From Ariolimax columbianus (lineage: Eukaryota; Mollusca; Gastropoda; Stylommatophora; Arionidae), in the NCBI GenBank assembly GCA_036924085.1, contig JAVGWX010000005.1, positions 82,551,666 to 82,615,665 on the forward strand: 64,000 nt of DNA, in the 5' to 3' direction. The notes beneath the pieces were generated by a model, which did not search any database, was not told where the DNA came from, and was given only the letters and a program-made list of their open reading frames with translations. Below are positions 1-10,929 of this stretch, piece after piece. The number at the start of each line of letters is the position of its first letter. The stretch's first letter is position 1. The position numbers were made by a program, and so were the translations under genes.

Positions 1-1089
1 GTAACTGTTTTACTGTATCTTCAAGACAAAATTACTTATTATTATGCAGTATACAAATGATTGATTGCTAACAATTTTGATCACCTAAACATTGGGCACC
101 ACCAAAGACGTCTTGGAAACAAGATGCGGAATGTGTGGGTTTGGTTTCTGCTTCACATCCGAACAACAAGGGTCTCGCATTGGTTTATGTAAATATACTG
201 ATAATTATGTGTCATTCTTTCTAATTACAGAGCATATAGAGAAGTATGAATCGTTTACGATACTGTTCATGTTATTGTTCAAGTGGGTATATGTGCGGAG
301 AATGCAAGCAACAAAAACGAAGAAATTGAAAAGAATTGGCGTCAATAAAAATGCTTGACTATTATTGAATTCTAGTACATTCTGGAGAATGGGGGTGGGT
401 GGGCGGGGGAGGTGATATGAATATGGCGATGGGCCAGTTGAAGGAGGAAGACTCGGGTGTGAATTGAGAGGGGACGCATCGGTTGAGTGGGGGGAGGGGG
501 GGGGAGACGAGATGAGTTTGTTGAAGTGATAGGGTGTGAGGGAAGAGATTATTTCATTGTTGAACTTGTGTTGCTTCTGTCGTGTTATACATCCAGATTG
601 ACGGGCAGATCGTAGGCTAGTCGCACAATAATAGCTACCTATAAATCAATTATTTCTTATTTTAATCTCTCTTTAGTAATCTCTGGCTAATATTGATGCT
701 TGGTGTATCGTTTACTTGTCTTTCATTGTGTTTCTGTTTGTTTTTGTTACTGACGGCAGGCATTTTGGAGTTGATGTGGATTTCGTTTTGTTTTTGTTCT
801 GATGTAGCCGAAGTATGCATTTGTACAATTGTAGTAATTTAATATGTAGTTATAAAATAGACCGTTTCTTGTTTGGTCTATTCTTTTTTTCGTGACTCGC
901 ATGTATCTGCCCACTCACTTCCTGGTGATGGCCGCCAACTGAAACCGTATTGTATCGTAATTATACATCAAGTCTTGTTTTCAGTTTGAATTTATTAGTT
1001 GTTTTCGTTTGTGTTTTATTTTTGTTTTTGTTTTTTGTTTTTTTGTCTCTAATATGGACACTGTACTCATATAATAGTTTTCATTTGTT
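1..1089. other. Intron sequence upstream of the PH exon; no gene seen
   Basis: T-rich and GT-rich sequence with two purine/G-rich runs (about 388-413 and 488-505). A short open frame (92-358, +) has no recognisable domain and no splice logic linking it to the PLEKHG5-like exons. Confidence 0.5.
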
Positions 1090-1440
1090 CTTGTCCTTAC
1101 AGAAGGCCGTCTAGCCGTATAATTGTTTTAACTTGTCCTATGTCCCTACAGAAGGCCTTGTTGCTGTATAATTGTTCTAGTTTGTTCTTGTCCCTACTGA
1201 ATGCCTTCTGGCCGATCATTATTTTCGTTTGTTCTTTCTCTCTACTGAGGGTCTTGTGGTCGTATAGTTTCTTTTTCGTTTGTTCTTTGTCTGTAATGAA
1301 GACATTGTGGTCGTATAGTTTCGTTTTCGATTCTTTGTCTCAAATGAAGGCCTTCTGGCCCTATAATTGTTTTCGTTTGTTCTTTGTCCTAAGTGAAGGC
1401 CTTCTGACCGTATAGTCTCGTTTTCGTTTTGTCCTGGTGC
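1090..1440 (+). repeat. Degenerate ~50-60 bp tandem repeat (GAAGGCC...GGCC units)
   Basis: About seven diverged units follow one another, each with a T-rich part (ttcgtttgttctttgtc), then a (c)tgaaggccttctggcc hairpin and gtata-gttt. Similar units occur singly near 16340, 28320, 28570 and 44710, so this looks like amplification of a retroelement 3' end. Confidence 0.6.
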
Positions 1441-1514
1441 TATAACTGGATCATGACTTAAATGTTCTTATAGAATTGTGTTCACTTAATACTGCCTTCT
1501 TGCTCTGACTATAG

Positions 1515-1754
1515 ATGGAAGTTGACTGCCTGCTCTTCACTGATCTCCTGCTGGTATGCAAGTCCAACAAGAAAAGATTCAAGATTATTAGGCCTCCGAT
1601 GAGACTAGACCATCTTGTGGTCTGCGAGCTCAAAGACAAGGGTAGTTTTTTGCTGATTTACGTCAACGAGTACAGAGTCCCGATATCTGCCTTCACGTTC
1701 CACAGTGACCCTGGAGCAATCCGTGGATGGCTGGACAAGTTTAGGCAAGCACAG
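1515..1754 (+). CDS. PLEKHG5: PLEKHG5-like exon: PH domain C-terminal part
   Basis: This 240-nt exon encodes 80 residues. The acceptor is the AG at 1513-1514 (ctatag) and the donor is the GT at 1755 (cacag/gtattt). It begins MEVDCLLFTDLLLVC, which is an internal position of the PH domain and not a translation start. The invariant Trp of the PH C-terminal helix is in GWLDKF near the exon end. Reading continues open past the donor to 1895, but that extension shows no domain similarity and I treat it as intron. Confidence 0.85.
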
Positions 1755-4700
1755 GTATTTCCAGAATGCAATGAAAATGTTAGTGTAAATGGGTTGGTAG
1801 CTAGAATGTTGTGTGGGCCCGAAAGGGGAGCAAATAACATTTGGAAAGTTATTCTTGGTATGTCGTCAGGGACGGATCTTGTATCGATCATATAACTGGG
1901 GTCCAAATGAAACATGTTTTTAGCACCAGAAAGAACATTGCTCACGATCCTGACAGGACATAGAATTGTTACATTAAGCAGCTAGCTAAAGCATGCACTG
2001 AAAAGGTGGTGGAGGATTTCAAAACCAGTGTATCGAATGTAGCAGTACTTGAAGATTGGGTTCACTTCCTAAACTTGATAAAGACCACCCGGTTCTAGGT
2101 AGCTAAAGAATTATTACCTTACAGAGTTTCTACGTCAAATTGGCCAGGGAATGAGCACATCCTGTCTGACAAACCTGGTAGTTACAGATCATTAAAAAGA
2201 CCTTATTCATGCTGGGATATTTGCTTGTGGCGTCTATGAAATGTTCAGTTCAAGCGTGAAACAGCCGATGCGACCCTTGATCTGAAGGATGCTTATAACC
2301 ATAGTGTTATGGGACATTGATGCACTGTTACAGGGGATGGGAAATCGGTCCATGGCTAGATTATGGTACATTGATGTACTGTTACAGGGGATGTGAAATC
2401 AGTCCATGTCTAAATTATGGGACATTGATGCACTGTTTCAGAGGATGTGAAATCAGTCCATGGCTGGATTATGTCACATTGATGCACTGTATTAAGGAAT
2501 GTGGAATCAGTCCATGTTAGATTAGGAGACATTGATGCACTGTTAGAGGGAATGTGGAATCAGTCCATGGCTGGATTATGGGACATTGATGCAATGTTTA
2601 AAAAAAATGTGAAATCAGTTTATAGTTGGACTATGGGATATTGATTCACTGTTAAATGAATGAAATGGATGAAGCCATGAGAACTTTAAAGAAAAAGAAA
2701 TCGCCCCGAAAAGATGGGGTAACAAACGAAATGCTGATGGGGTTGGGCCAAACAGCAAAGAGGAAGTTACTATCAGTCCTGAACCAAAGCTGAAAAAGGG
2801 GAATTGTACCGCAGGCATGGAAAGATGCTGTACTTATACCAGTACCAAAGAAGGAAAAAGATAGAACAGATCCAAATGGATACAGGCCCTTTCAGTCTAC
2901 TGAGCTGTGAAGGCAAACTGATGGAGCGTATGATAAACACCAGACTGATGTGGCACCTGGAAGAAAAACACATACTAATTACACAGCAAGCAGGATTTAG
3001 ACAACACAGATCCACTGAGGACCAGATCACTCTCATAGCACAGGAAATAGAGGATGCTTACCAAGAGAAAAAGCATACAGTAGCGGTTTGGGTGGATCTA
3101 GAGAAGGCATTTGACAAGGTGTGAAAAGAGGGACTTAAAGTCAAGCTACGAAGAAGTGAAGTATGTGGGAAAATGTACAGATGGATCAGCCACTACCTCG
3201 AAAACAGAAAAGCCAGAGTTCAAGTACAAGGGAACTTGAGCAAAAAGGTGACACTGGAGCAAGGAGTACCCGAAGGGCGGATGGGGTACTGTCAACCACA
3301 CTTTTCCTGGTGTATATAAACAACATCACAGAGAATATACAAAGAAGAATCCACAGCTCCATGTTTGCAGACGATCTGGTTATGTGGACCTCTGAAAAAA
3401 ATCTTACCGTAGCGAGCAATCGGATGCAGTAGGCCCTAACATCGTTGGAGGAGTGGGCGAACTCATGTCTGATCAAAATAAACGAGGAAAAAACAACATG
3501 TACGATATTCTCGCTTTCAAATAAACCACAGAACACCAAAATAAGTCTTAACGGCAAATATCTGCTGCCAAACGACAACCAAAACTACTTGGGAGTCACA
3601 TTTGATCGACCCATGACATGGAAAAGTCAGATCGAGAGAAACCAAATGAGAGCAAGACAAAGAATGGCAATCATGAGGAAACTTGCTGGCAGAAGCTGGG
3701 GAGCAGACGAAAGAATACTAAAGAAACTGTACACTGGAAGAGTGAGACCAGTTCTCGAGTATGGCATTGCGGCATGGACAACAGCAGCAAAGGCAAACTT
3801 TGATAAAATTAGCAAACTTCAAAACCAAGCCATGAGAGTTATAACAGGAGGCATGAAGTCAACGCCAATTGTAGAACTTGAAAAGATTACAAATCTGCAA
3901 TCCATGACCGACAAAAGAGACAGCAGAGCCCAGCAGCAAGCAGAGAAACTCAGAAGACTGACAGACCATCCAATGCATCAGAGACTAATTTTTTTGGAAA
4001 TGGGAAACTAAAGCCGAGAAACTATGCAGAAATAGCCAAAGCAAAGATGAGCGAAGACCCTATGAACACCGTAATAATACCAAAGCCCATCCCTTCTGTA
4101 CGCAAACCTACCTGGAAGCAGCATATCATTCCGGGGGTGGTAGAAAATATACCAGCTATTGGAAACAAGAACAGCCAGACTGAAAAAGAAAGAAGACACA
4201 TAACCCTGAGGTACATAACGGAAAACTACCCAAGCATGGACTGGACCCATGCATACACCGACGGTTCTATAACAAACACAACACATAACGGAGGGGCAGG
4301 GGTATTCCTGAGCCTACCAAATGGTAGAAAAATAATACTGTCGGTGGCAACTGAGAAATTCTCAAGCAATTTCTGAGCGGAGGCAGAGGCACTGAGGGCT
4401 GCGGTAGAATCAATGCTGACAGGCGAAAGCAATGAAAGCCACATAGTCCTGTTTACAAATGCCCTGGCCGTAGTCACAGCACTAAAAAGCCAGAAAAATA
4501 CTGAACTTAATGATTTAAGAGCAGTACTCTGTCAACTATGCCAGAAGTCCGCACCAAAAAGAGTAGTGGTACAGTGGGTTCCATCCAACTGTAACGTCCA
4601 AGGCAACGATGAGGCAGACAGACTGGCAAAAGAAGACTACCACAGCCAGATTCTAGTGTGATCTACGAAGAGTCCAAAAGTCTTATTAGGGCCAGATACA

Positions 4701-7700
4701 TGGCCAAATGGGAAACAGAACATACTGGCTATACAAAACACGATGCCTATTATCAGTTGAACAGAAGAGAGCAGGTCGTGGTCTTCAGACTCCGCACAGG
4801 CCACAACAGACTGAGGTACCACATATTCAATAAACTGAAGATAGGTGGCACTGACGAATGTACTTGTGGTACAGGGAAAATGATCGCTGAACATCTGCTG
4901 CAAAACTGCCCGACATACGAGGATCAGAGAGAGCAGATGTGGCCATCACCAGTGGCAACAGTAGACAAGCTCTATGGCAGTGGCGACAGCCTCAGGATGA
5001 CCGCTGCTTTTTTCGAAAAAAAATACAGGTTGACGTCTGACAGCGTACGAAGAAGAAGAAGATTCACTGTTAGAGGGAATATGGTATCAATCCTTGGCTA
5101 GTGAGCTGGTTGTCAGTTGCTATCATAGAGAGAATAATTGTAATCCGCAAGGAATTACCTGTGCCTGTGCGCTTATGTCCTGAGTTTCCCCGGGGTTTTC
5201 CTACTCTCACCTGTACTTTTGAACGTCTACACAATAAACTTGGCCAACATTCAACCTGCAGACCCATGTCACACGAGTGATGCCTGCAGATAACATCATC
5301 ACATGCATGACTGGTTCTGATAGGCACGACATAACCAAAGACATACAATAGACCCTACTGGAAATTTCACAGTGTAACGTGTAGTCAAGGTTGGATGGTT
5401 GGTTATTGATCCAGCGGCCTATGCGCTCCTGCCCTTTGGCCCAATGTCATATAAGGGTATCTGCAAGTGTTTGTAAGCTGTTGTTTAGTTCCGTACAAAG
5501 TGTTTCATTTGTCTGGCCTCGGAGGAAGAAGCTCTTTCCTAAATCTGGCAAAGGCCGGCCATTCAAAAAGATGGTGTTCAACAGTTGCATAAGGATGTGT
5601 GCACACACGGCACTCCGGAGTATGTTCTGGTTGGATTCTGTTCAAGTGGCTGTTAAGTTGTATGTGTTGAGTGCGAAGTCGGAAAATAGTGCTTTGGTCT
5701 CTCCTTTTTAGGAGGTTGATGTTGTCTTTGGGATTTGAGATGGCCATATGTTTGTAGATTTCTCTCATAGTATTTCCTATTGCCCATCTATTCAGCCAGC
5801 CCTCTTTGATCGCAGTCTTCAGTAGTTGTTTGACTGCCTGTAGAGTTGTTGGTGTGTATTGTTGTTCTTGAGTTGCTCCCTTCTTAGCCAGTCTGTCTGC
5901 CTTGTCATTGCCAGGTATATTTGAGTGACCAGGGATCCGTTGTATAACTATTCTGACTTCATGAGATGTGAAAAGTTTATTGGCATTTAGGTATATTTGG
6001 GTAAGTTCAGGCCTACAATAACAACCGTCTTCCAGAGCTTGAATGGCAGATACTGAGTCTGCAACGATTACCATGCTTTGGGCTTTTGATGGGAAAGCAT
6101 CAAATACAGTCCTCAAGTGGTACAGAACTACTTCCAATGCTGTTATTTCTGCTTCAAAATTTGAACATATCTCCCCACAGTCATTAAACAACTCATTGGA
6201 TGTTCTATCTGGACACTCTATATAGACTCCATATTCTGCTTTAATCTTGGCCTTAAAAGCATATCATCAGTACAGACATGTATCTATTCTTCTGGGTAGG
6301 TGTCAATCATTTTCTGTGATACTCTCATAAGACTGACTGGATCAGCACTTCTTGCTGTATTATCTGTTTGTTTTGGTTGAATTTCTGGCATTTTCAAACG
6401 TGCATGTGGTGGTAAATTTCTTGTTGCTCTCTGTGTTTCTTGTGTTTTGTCTGGGACGTGATATATGTCTCTAATCTCGCTGGCGTGGTGGAGGACTGAC
6501 TTTTGTTTTATTCTCTGCTTTTGTTGCCATTTTTCTACAAGCCTTCTATTGGGGTGGTTTTGCTCATTCTTTTACTCGTCTCATAAACCTCCATAGCAGC
6601 CACATCTCTTCGCATCTTCAATAACTGTAGCTGCCTCAACGCTTTATTTTTTAACATTTGTGACATGCTTCTTGAGGCTGAGCTGAATACATTTGTGGCA
6701 GACGTTCGGCTGTGATGTCTCGCAGACATATTTATTCTTCGATATTCTCTATCAGTAATTTGTTGAATAAATGCTATCTCAATCTGTTATGATCTGAACG
6801 GAGTATCCGTTACTTAAGCTAGTCCCACTTCTACATCTGGCCCCTAACTCGAATCCATTTAAAGGGAGTTATCGAACCATTTGCAGTGGCGGTTTCAAAG
6901 TAACGGTTTACATTGGTAGGTTAGTAAGCCCCAGTCACAATCTTCTTTAGTAAATTTTAACGACATGCATTGAAGGTGACAATGACCTTATTCATGTCTT
7001 CCCTGATAGCACGCGAATATACATATATCTGCTATCAGTTAATGACGTGTTCACAATTATTTCTGTTTTCTTTCATTCCCAGAAAGAGTTCAAAGAGACG
7101 GTAATCGAGAAAAGTACCGCGAAGAATCGTTCTCGTTCAGACACCACTTCGACTCAAGGTGACATGGACAATATATCAATGTCATCCCTGCCATCATATC
7201 TTGAAGTTGCCCCATCCACAATATCTCGTTCCGGGAGTTCAGATTCCCTCGATCATTTTCTTCCCAATATTCCTACGGTTAATGATACCGGTTCAGAGAT
7301 TGCTCGCTCAAACTCCATGGGAAACTTTCAGAACTATCCCCCGCGAGCAGCAAATCAGTCTAACATTCTGCATGCATCTTCCGACTCAAAACTTGGGATG
7401 CCTTTATCTCTGGATTACGCCATTTTTAACGAAAGTCACGAAAACGAACAAGACGATGGTCACAATAGTCACACACTACATCAAATATTACATCCATCTC
7501 TGAACATCGTGGCAGGATATATGAGCCCTGATACTTCCATTGTTGCAGATTCCCCGTCTAATAGTTTGACCGCTCAGACCAACTCATGGGGGCTCCAAGA
7601 GTCAGCAGATGAAGGCAAAAGTGAATCCTTTTCTCACGAATTGTCTAATAAGTTCACAAATGAGGGACTTTCTCAATCACCGATGACACATGACATTGGT

Positions 7701-8327
7701 GACGAGGAAGTTCTCACGAAAATAAATTTCACCTCTCGTCGAACGGAGAAGCGCTACAGAACAGCAGATGAAATCCCGGATATTAACAACACTAAATGGG
7801 ACACAAACATACACAAATGGTCCTCACTCAGAATGGATGATCAAATTGTCAACCCCAACAGTATGGGCTCAAACGGGCTAAGTACTGATTCTTTGCAAAG
7901 TTACCACTCATCCAGTGGAGTTAGCTCAACTGGATCGCTACATCTTCCTTTGGAGACAAATGAAGAAAGCAACGATAATTTCAACGACGGTGATGTTTTT
8001 AACGATAACTACAATGATACTACTGACAAGATTAAACATTTCTCGCTTGACAATACATTGAACTTTGGTGTCGCGCTAGATGAAGTTGATGGTGACAATA
8101 GCAGTATGTTAATGTTATCAGAATCTAAACATTCGAAATCTAAATCGACTTCAGATCTAGTAGAAGTATTCAACCAGACACTGCAAGTCAGTCCTATGAC
8201 AGATGGAATAGCTTCAGTTGCTGTGGCAGAGAATGCTTTTCACAGAAAGTTAACGCATTTGGACATCGCAAAGTTGAAGAAAATAAGAGAACAATTTCTG
8301 TTTGATGCTAACACCGAGTCATCGTAA
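1515..8327 (+). CDS. PLEKHG5: PLEKHG5-like Rho guanine-nucleotide exchange factor, 3' end (two exons, partial)
   Basis: Two exons, 1515-1754 and 7083-8324 (stop 8325-8327), join in phase 0/0. The first encodes the later strands and C-terminal helix of a pleckstrin-homology domain, with LLFTDLLLVCK, GSFLLIYVNEY and GWLDKF. The second encodes a 414-residue Ser/Asn/Asp-rich tail ending in HRKLTHLDIAKLKKIREQF. From memory, human PLEKHG5 ends with a similar HRKLTLAQLYRIR block just before its PDZ-binding C-terminus. PLEKHG5 family proteins are DH-PH exchange factors that activate RhoA at cell junctions and on vesicles. The DH domain and all upstream exons lie outside the window, so catalysis cannot be checked. 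PLEKHG6 is the main alternative; the conserved C-terminal block favours PLEKHG5. The intron (1755-7082) is filled by a minisatellite and two LINEs. Confidence 0.8.
2311..2654 (+). repeat. 54-bp minisatellite, about 6.4 copies, split by a LINE
   Basis: Units start at 2311, 2365, 2419, 2473, 2527, 2581 and 2635, each like gggacattgatgcactgtta followed by ggggatgtgaaatcagtcca. A further piece of the same unit lies at 5061-5101, directly after the LINE, so the array was interrupted by insertion. Confidence 0.85.
2655..5060 (+). mobile_element. Nimb-like (I-clade) LINE, copy 1: 5'-truncated, RT and RNase H, decayed
   Basis: The reading contains RT motifs (NGYRPFSLLSC, FRQHRSTEDQ, VDLEKAFDKV, FADDLVMW). 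These are followed by an RNase H domain (AYTDGSI near 4250, ALRAAVES, VQWVPSNCNVQGNDEADRLA) and a C-terminal Cys/His motif (CTCGTGKMIAEHLLQNCP). RNase H after RT is the hallmark of I-clade LINEs such as molluscan Nimb elements. Frameshifts and stops (3124, 3432, 4374 and others) show it is dead. The 3' end is tacgaagaagaagaa. It is flanked by the 12-bp target-site duplication GATTCACTGTTA (2643-2654 and 5061-5072). Confidence 0.88.
5102..5384. other. Intron sequence between LINEs; nothing recognised
   Basis: No open frame of note and no clear repeat signature. Confidence 0.4.
5385..6760 (-). mobile_element. I-clade LINE 3' part on the minus strand (RNase H)
   Basis: The minus-strand frame 6191-5505 encodes an RNase H domain (CSNFEAEITALEVVLYHLR, VADSVSAIQALED, IQRIPGHSNIPGNDKADRLA) and a Cys/His tail (CRVCTHPYATVEHHLF). 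Upstream, in shifted frames, come HVCTDD and a polar linker (6729-6535). It is a different family from the Nimb-like copies and lies antisense in the PLEKHG5-like intron. It is truncated 5' and frameshifted near 6250. Confidence 0.8.
6761..7082. other. Intron 3' end before the PLEKHG5-like terminal exon
   Basis: No repeat recognised. It ends in a pyrimidine tract (ttctgttttctttcattcccag) that serves the exon at 7083. Confidence 0.5.
7083..8327 (+). CDS. PLEKHG5: PLEKHG5-like terminal exon: disordered tail and conserved C-terminal motif
   Basis: The acceptor is cattcccag ending at 7082; the frame continues in phase 0 from the PH exon (RQAQ then KEFKETVIEK). The 414 residues are rich in Ser, Asn, Asp and Thr, with serine clusters such as SRSGSSDSLDHFLP and SSSGVSSTGSLHLP that resemble phosphorylation-rich disordered tails. 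The last 30 residues (AFHRKLTHLDIAKLKKIREQ...) are the only compact, conserved part. The stop TAA (8325-8327) sits inside a good donor consensus, c/gtaagtat at 8324, so a further 3' exon is possible. The ATG at 7047 lies in the intron and is not the start. Confidence 0.85.
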   Translation, partial: KEFKETVIEKSTAKNRSRSDTTSTQGDMDNISMSSLPSYLEVAPSTISRSGSSDSLDHFLPNIPTVNDTGSEIARSNSMGNFQNYPPRAANQSNILHASSDSKLGMPLSLDYAIFNESHENEQDDGHNSHTLHQILHPSLNIVAGYMSPDTSIVADSPSNSLTAQTNSWGLQESADEGKSESFSHELSNKFTNEGLSQSPMTHDIGDEEVLTKINFTSRRTEKRYRTADEIPDINNTKWDTNIHKWSSLRMDDQIVNPNSMGSNGLSTDSLQSYHSSSGVSSTGSLHLPLETNEESNDNFNDGDVFNDNYNDTTDKIKHFSLDNTLNFGVALDEVDGDNSSMLMLSESKHSKSKSTSDLVEVFNQTLQVSPMTDGIASVAVAENAFHRKLTHLDIAKLKKIREQFLFDANTESS

Positions 8328-8374
8328 GTATATATCACTTGTTTGTTGTCCATATGTGTTCGTTTTTGGTTGCT

Positions 8375-8640
8375 CTATACATTCTGAGCGTCTGACCAGC
8401 GAGTGGTAGGGGTATCCTTTCTCACACTAAAGATAGTAGATTCAATCGACATTATCGACATGTGTCTATCAACCCAGAATGGGTACCTAACATACCATTA
8501 CGGAAGGCAAGGCAATACCGAACGTAACTAGCTACCGTAGCTTATAGAAAGTTGAAGGCTAGTGCAATAAAATCTTCAACACTTCATCCCCAATAGCAGT
8601 ATCTGCAATGGCATTACCTTAAATTCCTGATGGCTTTGGT
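8375..8640 (+). mobile_element. Family D SINE-like repeat (tRNA-like head)
   Basis: The head resembles a tRNA promoter (gagcgtctgaccagcgagtgg and a B-box-like agattcaatc). The body contains cagaatgggtacctaa and the end is caacacttcatcccc. Similar ends occur at 12930-13140, 16535-16740, 19540-19650 and 49550-49770. Confidence 0.6.
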
Positions 8641-8662
8641 GTGGTGAGGATGTTGCAATAAA
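8566..8662 (+). promoter_or_regulatory. Candidate poly(A) signals after the PLEKHG5-like stop
   Basis: AATAAA occurs at 8566-8571 and again at 8657-8662, about 240 and 330 bases after the TAA at 8325. The first lies inside a SINE-like repeat (family D), so use as a real signal is uncertain. Confidence 0.3.
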
Positions 8663-8669
8663 CTTATGC

Positions 8670-8935
8670 TATGGAAATGTTATATCTTGGTGTGTTATGT
8701 TATGTTAATGTTTTATCATGTTGTCTTATGAGGCATCATATCATTTTTGTTATGCTAGGGTAATGTCATAACTGGTTGTCTTATGTTCTGTTTAATCATT
8801 TTTGTTATGTTATGGTAATGTTATATCATTGTTATTAAGGTATAAAAATATTATGTTATTGTAATGTTTTATCTGTTTATGTTATGATAATGTTATATCT
8901 TGGTATCGCATGCTATGTAGATGTTAAAGGGGCAT
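8670..8935 (+). repeat. Degenerate AT-rich gttatg/gtaatgttatatc repeat
   Basis: The motif gttatgttatggtaatgtta recurs with variations at about 40-60 bp spacing across this stretch. No coding potential. Confidence 0.6.
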
Positions 8936-8939
8936 TGCA

Positions 8940-10150
8940 CTGGCTCTTTCCGTCTTGTCAGACTATAGTAAGTTGTGCTTTGAAAAAAAGGGGATTTAAC
9001 TACAGTCATATCGATAACGGATGTGACTCGTAAGACCAATCCGTGCAGAGAAGCGTCGTCCACAGTGTGTGAAAGGAAAATCAGAACTGTGGTGTGACGT
9101 GTCTTCTCAAACGTTGAGTCCTTAGTCTATTCGTCTTCAGTGTTTCCGTTGTCTGTACCCCATGCTTAATCCTGCCCTTCCTTGCAACACGATCCATGAT
9201 GTCCTGTCTTGTGATTCCAAACCGATGCCCTCCTCATATATCCCGCTTGCAATGCTGACAGGCGAAAGCAATGAAAGCCAGATTGACCTGTTTACAGATG
9301 CCCTGTCCGTGGTTACAGCACTAAAACGCCAGAAAAATACAGAACTTAATGATTTAAGAGCAGTACTCTGTCAACTATGCCAGCAGTCCGCACCAAAAAA
9401 GAGTAGTGGTACAGTGGGTTCCATTCCACTGTAACATTCAAGGCAACGAGGAGGCAGACAGACTGGCAAAAGAAGGTGCAAGATTATCACAACCAGATTC
9501 TAGTGTGACCTACGAAGAGTCCAAAACGTTTATTAGGGCAAGATACATGGCCAAATGGGAAACAGAGCATACTGGCTACACAAAATAATGATGCCTATTA
9601 CCAGTTGAACAGAAGAGAGCAGGTCGTGGTCTCAGACTACGCACAGGCCACAACAGACTGAGGTACCATCTATTCAATAAACTGAAGATAGGTGGCACTT
9701 ACGAAATCACCTGTGGTACAGAGAAAATGACCGCTGAACATCTGTTGCAAAATTGCCCGACATACGAGGACCAGAGAAAGCACATGTGGCCATCACCAGT
9801 GCCAAAACTAGACAAGCTCTATGGTAGTGTTGACAGCCTCAGGATGACAGCTGCTTTCTTCGAACAAATTCAAGTTGACGTACGAAGAAGAAGAAGAAGA
9901 AGATCCCGCTTGCATACATCCTTGTACCGAAGTAGTGACCGGCCCCAAAACCTTTCCCCAACTGTAATCCCCCATAGAGAAGATCTTTTGGTATTCTGCC
10001 ATTCTCCATCCTTCGAGTGTGTCCCAGCCAACAATGTCCTTTAAGAATTAGCATGGAAAAGATCGTGACACTTCCTTTTCTCTCCAATACCTCTTCGTTG
10101 GAGATCTTGTCCAGCCACCCAATCTGCAAGATTCTGCTCAGACACCTCGT
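8940..10150 (-). mobile_element. Minus-strand LINE C-terminal fragment, interrupted at 9252-9902
   Basis: Read on the minus strand from 10150: RILQIGWLDKISNEEVLER, then LGHTRRMENGRIPKDLLYGG. After the nested insertion it continues to a single zinc-finger-like end (THCGRRFSARIGLTSHIR near 9080-9020). This arrangement is the usual RT thumb, connection and C2H2 end of a common invertebrate LINE. Related pieces lie at 12225-12860 and 45115-45800. Confidence 0.72.
9252..9902 (+). mobile_element. Nimb-like LINE, copy 2: short 3' fragment (RNase H end)
   Basis: It starts inside the RNase H domain (MLTGESNESQIDLFTDAL), continues through HCNIQGNEEADRLAKEGA and HLLQNCPTYEDQR, and ends in a GAA tract. 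It is flanked by the 12-bp duplication ATCCCGCTTGCA (9240-9251 and 9903-9914). Frameshifts near 9410 and 9588 make it non-functional. It lies nested in an older minus-strand LINE. Confidence 0.88.
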
Positions 10151-10284
10151 GTGATAGCTGCAAAAAAAAGGCGCTTCAAATTATAACATTAATTGTGTTT
10201 TCTTCAAAATGTATTAAGAAATGTGGCAACACAACTGTATCATTTTTCTAAGTAGTCTCCTTTGCTTTCTCCTTCTTTTTCGTT

Positions 10285-10600
10285 CATCCTCAGATCAAGG
10301 TTTCGGCTTCTCTTACAAAGGACACCGTTGTTTGTAAGGCTCTTTCATCTCCATACATCTTTTGTCTCATATCTGTCTCACGAGGTCAGTATTGTTCTCT
10401 CTTCTCTTGCGTGAACGTGCAGCTTTGCAGGATGTGTTCCACGGTCATGATATGCTCCCTACATGGGCGCCTGTTATCTGTCCCAATCCTCATTTTGTTG
10501 TAAAGATGACCCCTTGAGTCTGTTATGCCCAGTTCTCAGTCTGAAGATGATGACTTGCTCTTCTCTAGTTAAGTTTCCTTTGCTTTCGATACAAGTCCAT
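10285..10600 (-). mobile_element. I-clade LINE 3' fragment (Cys/His end)
   Basis: The minus strand reads TREEQVIIFRLRTGHNRL, then KMRIGTDNRRPCREHIMTVE and HILQSC, the C-terminal segment that follows RNase H in Nimb-like LINEs but from a different subfamily than copies 1-3. Confidence 0.65.
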
Positions 10601-10689
10601 CAGCCCCTCATAGTACATTGATTCCTCTAGAAAAAAAGTATGGTCGCGTGTAGCTACCCCATTATTTCAGTTCTGAATCCAGCTGCCGT

Positions 10690-10900
10690 TACTCCCATTG
10701 TATGCTGAACCTTGACTGATCTCCAGAAGTACGAATATTTCATTCAGAGTAGCTCGACGTCTTTTCACCACGATGCGATCAACTACTGCAATTGACTATG
10801 GTGCGACACTGCTCGCTGTGCTGGCTCGGCCGAGAACGGTCTAACACAGAACTCTCTCCGTTTTGGAATTTCCTTCTCCACTCGTACACCTGCTAGAGTG
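10690..10900 (-). pseudogene. Mariner-type transposase relic (N-terminal HTH region)
   Basis: The minus strand, with one frame change, reads VYEWRRKFQNG and then RRRATLNEIFVLLEISQGSA. These resemble the paired HTH of mariner/SETMAR-type transposases (Y.W...F..GR, then ...T..EI...L.IS.GSA). No catalytic DDE part is present. Confidence 0.5.
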
Positions 10901-10929
10901 GCAGGCATGCATCACCATTCTACACCTTC

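Noticed and set aside
92..358. 88-codon open frame as a possible PLEKHG5 exon
   Set aside because: No similarity to the PH or DH domain. An AG sits before GCATATAG, but the phase and content do not fit the exon at 1515.
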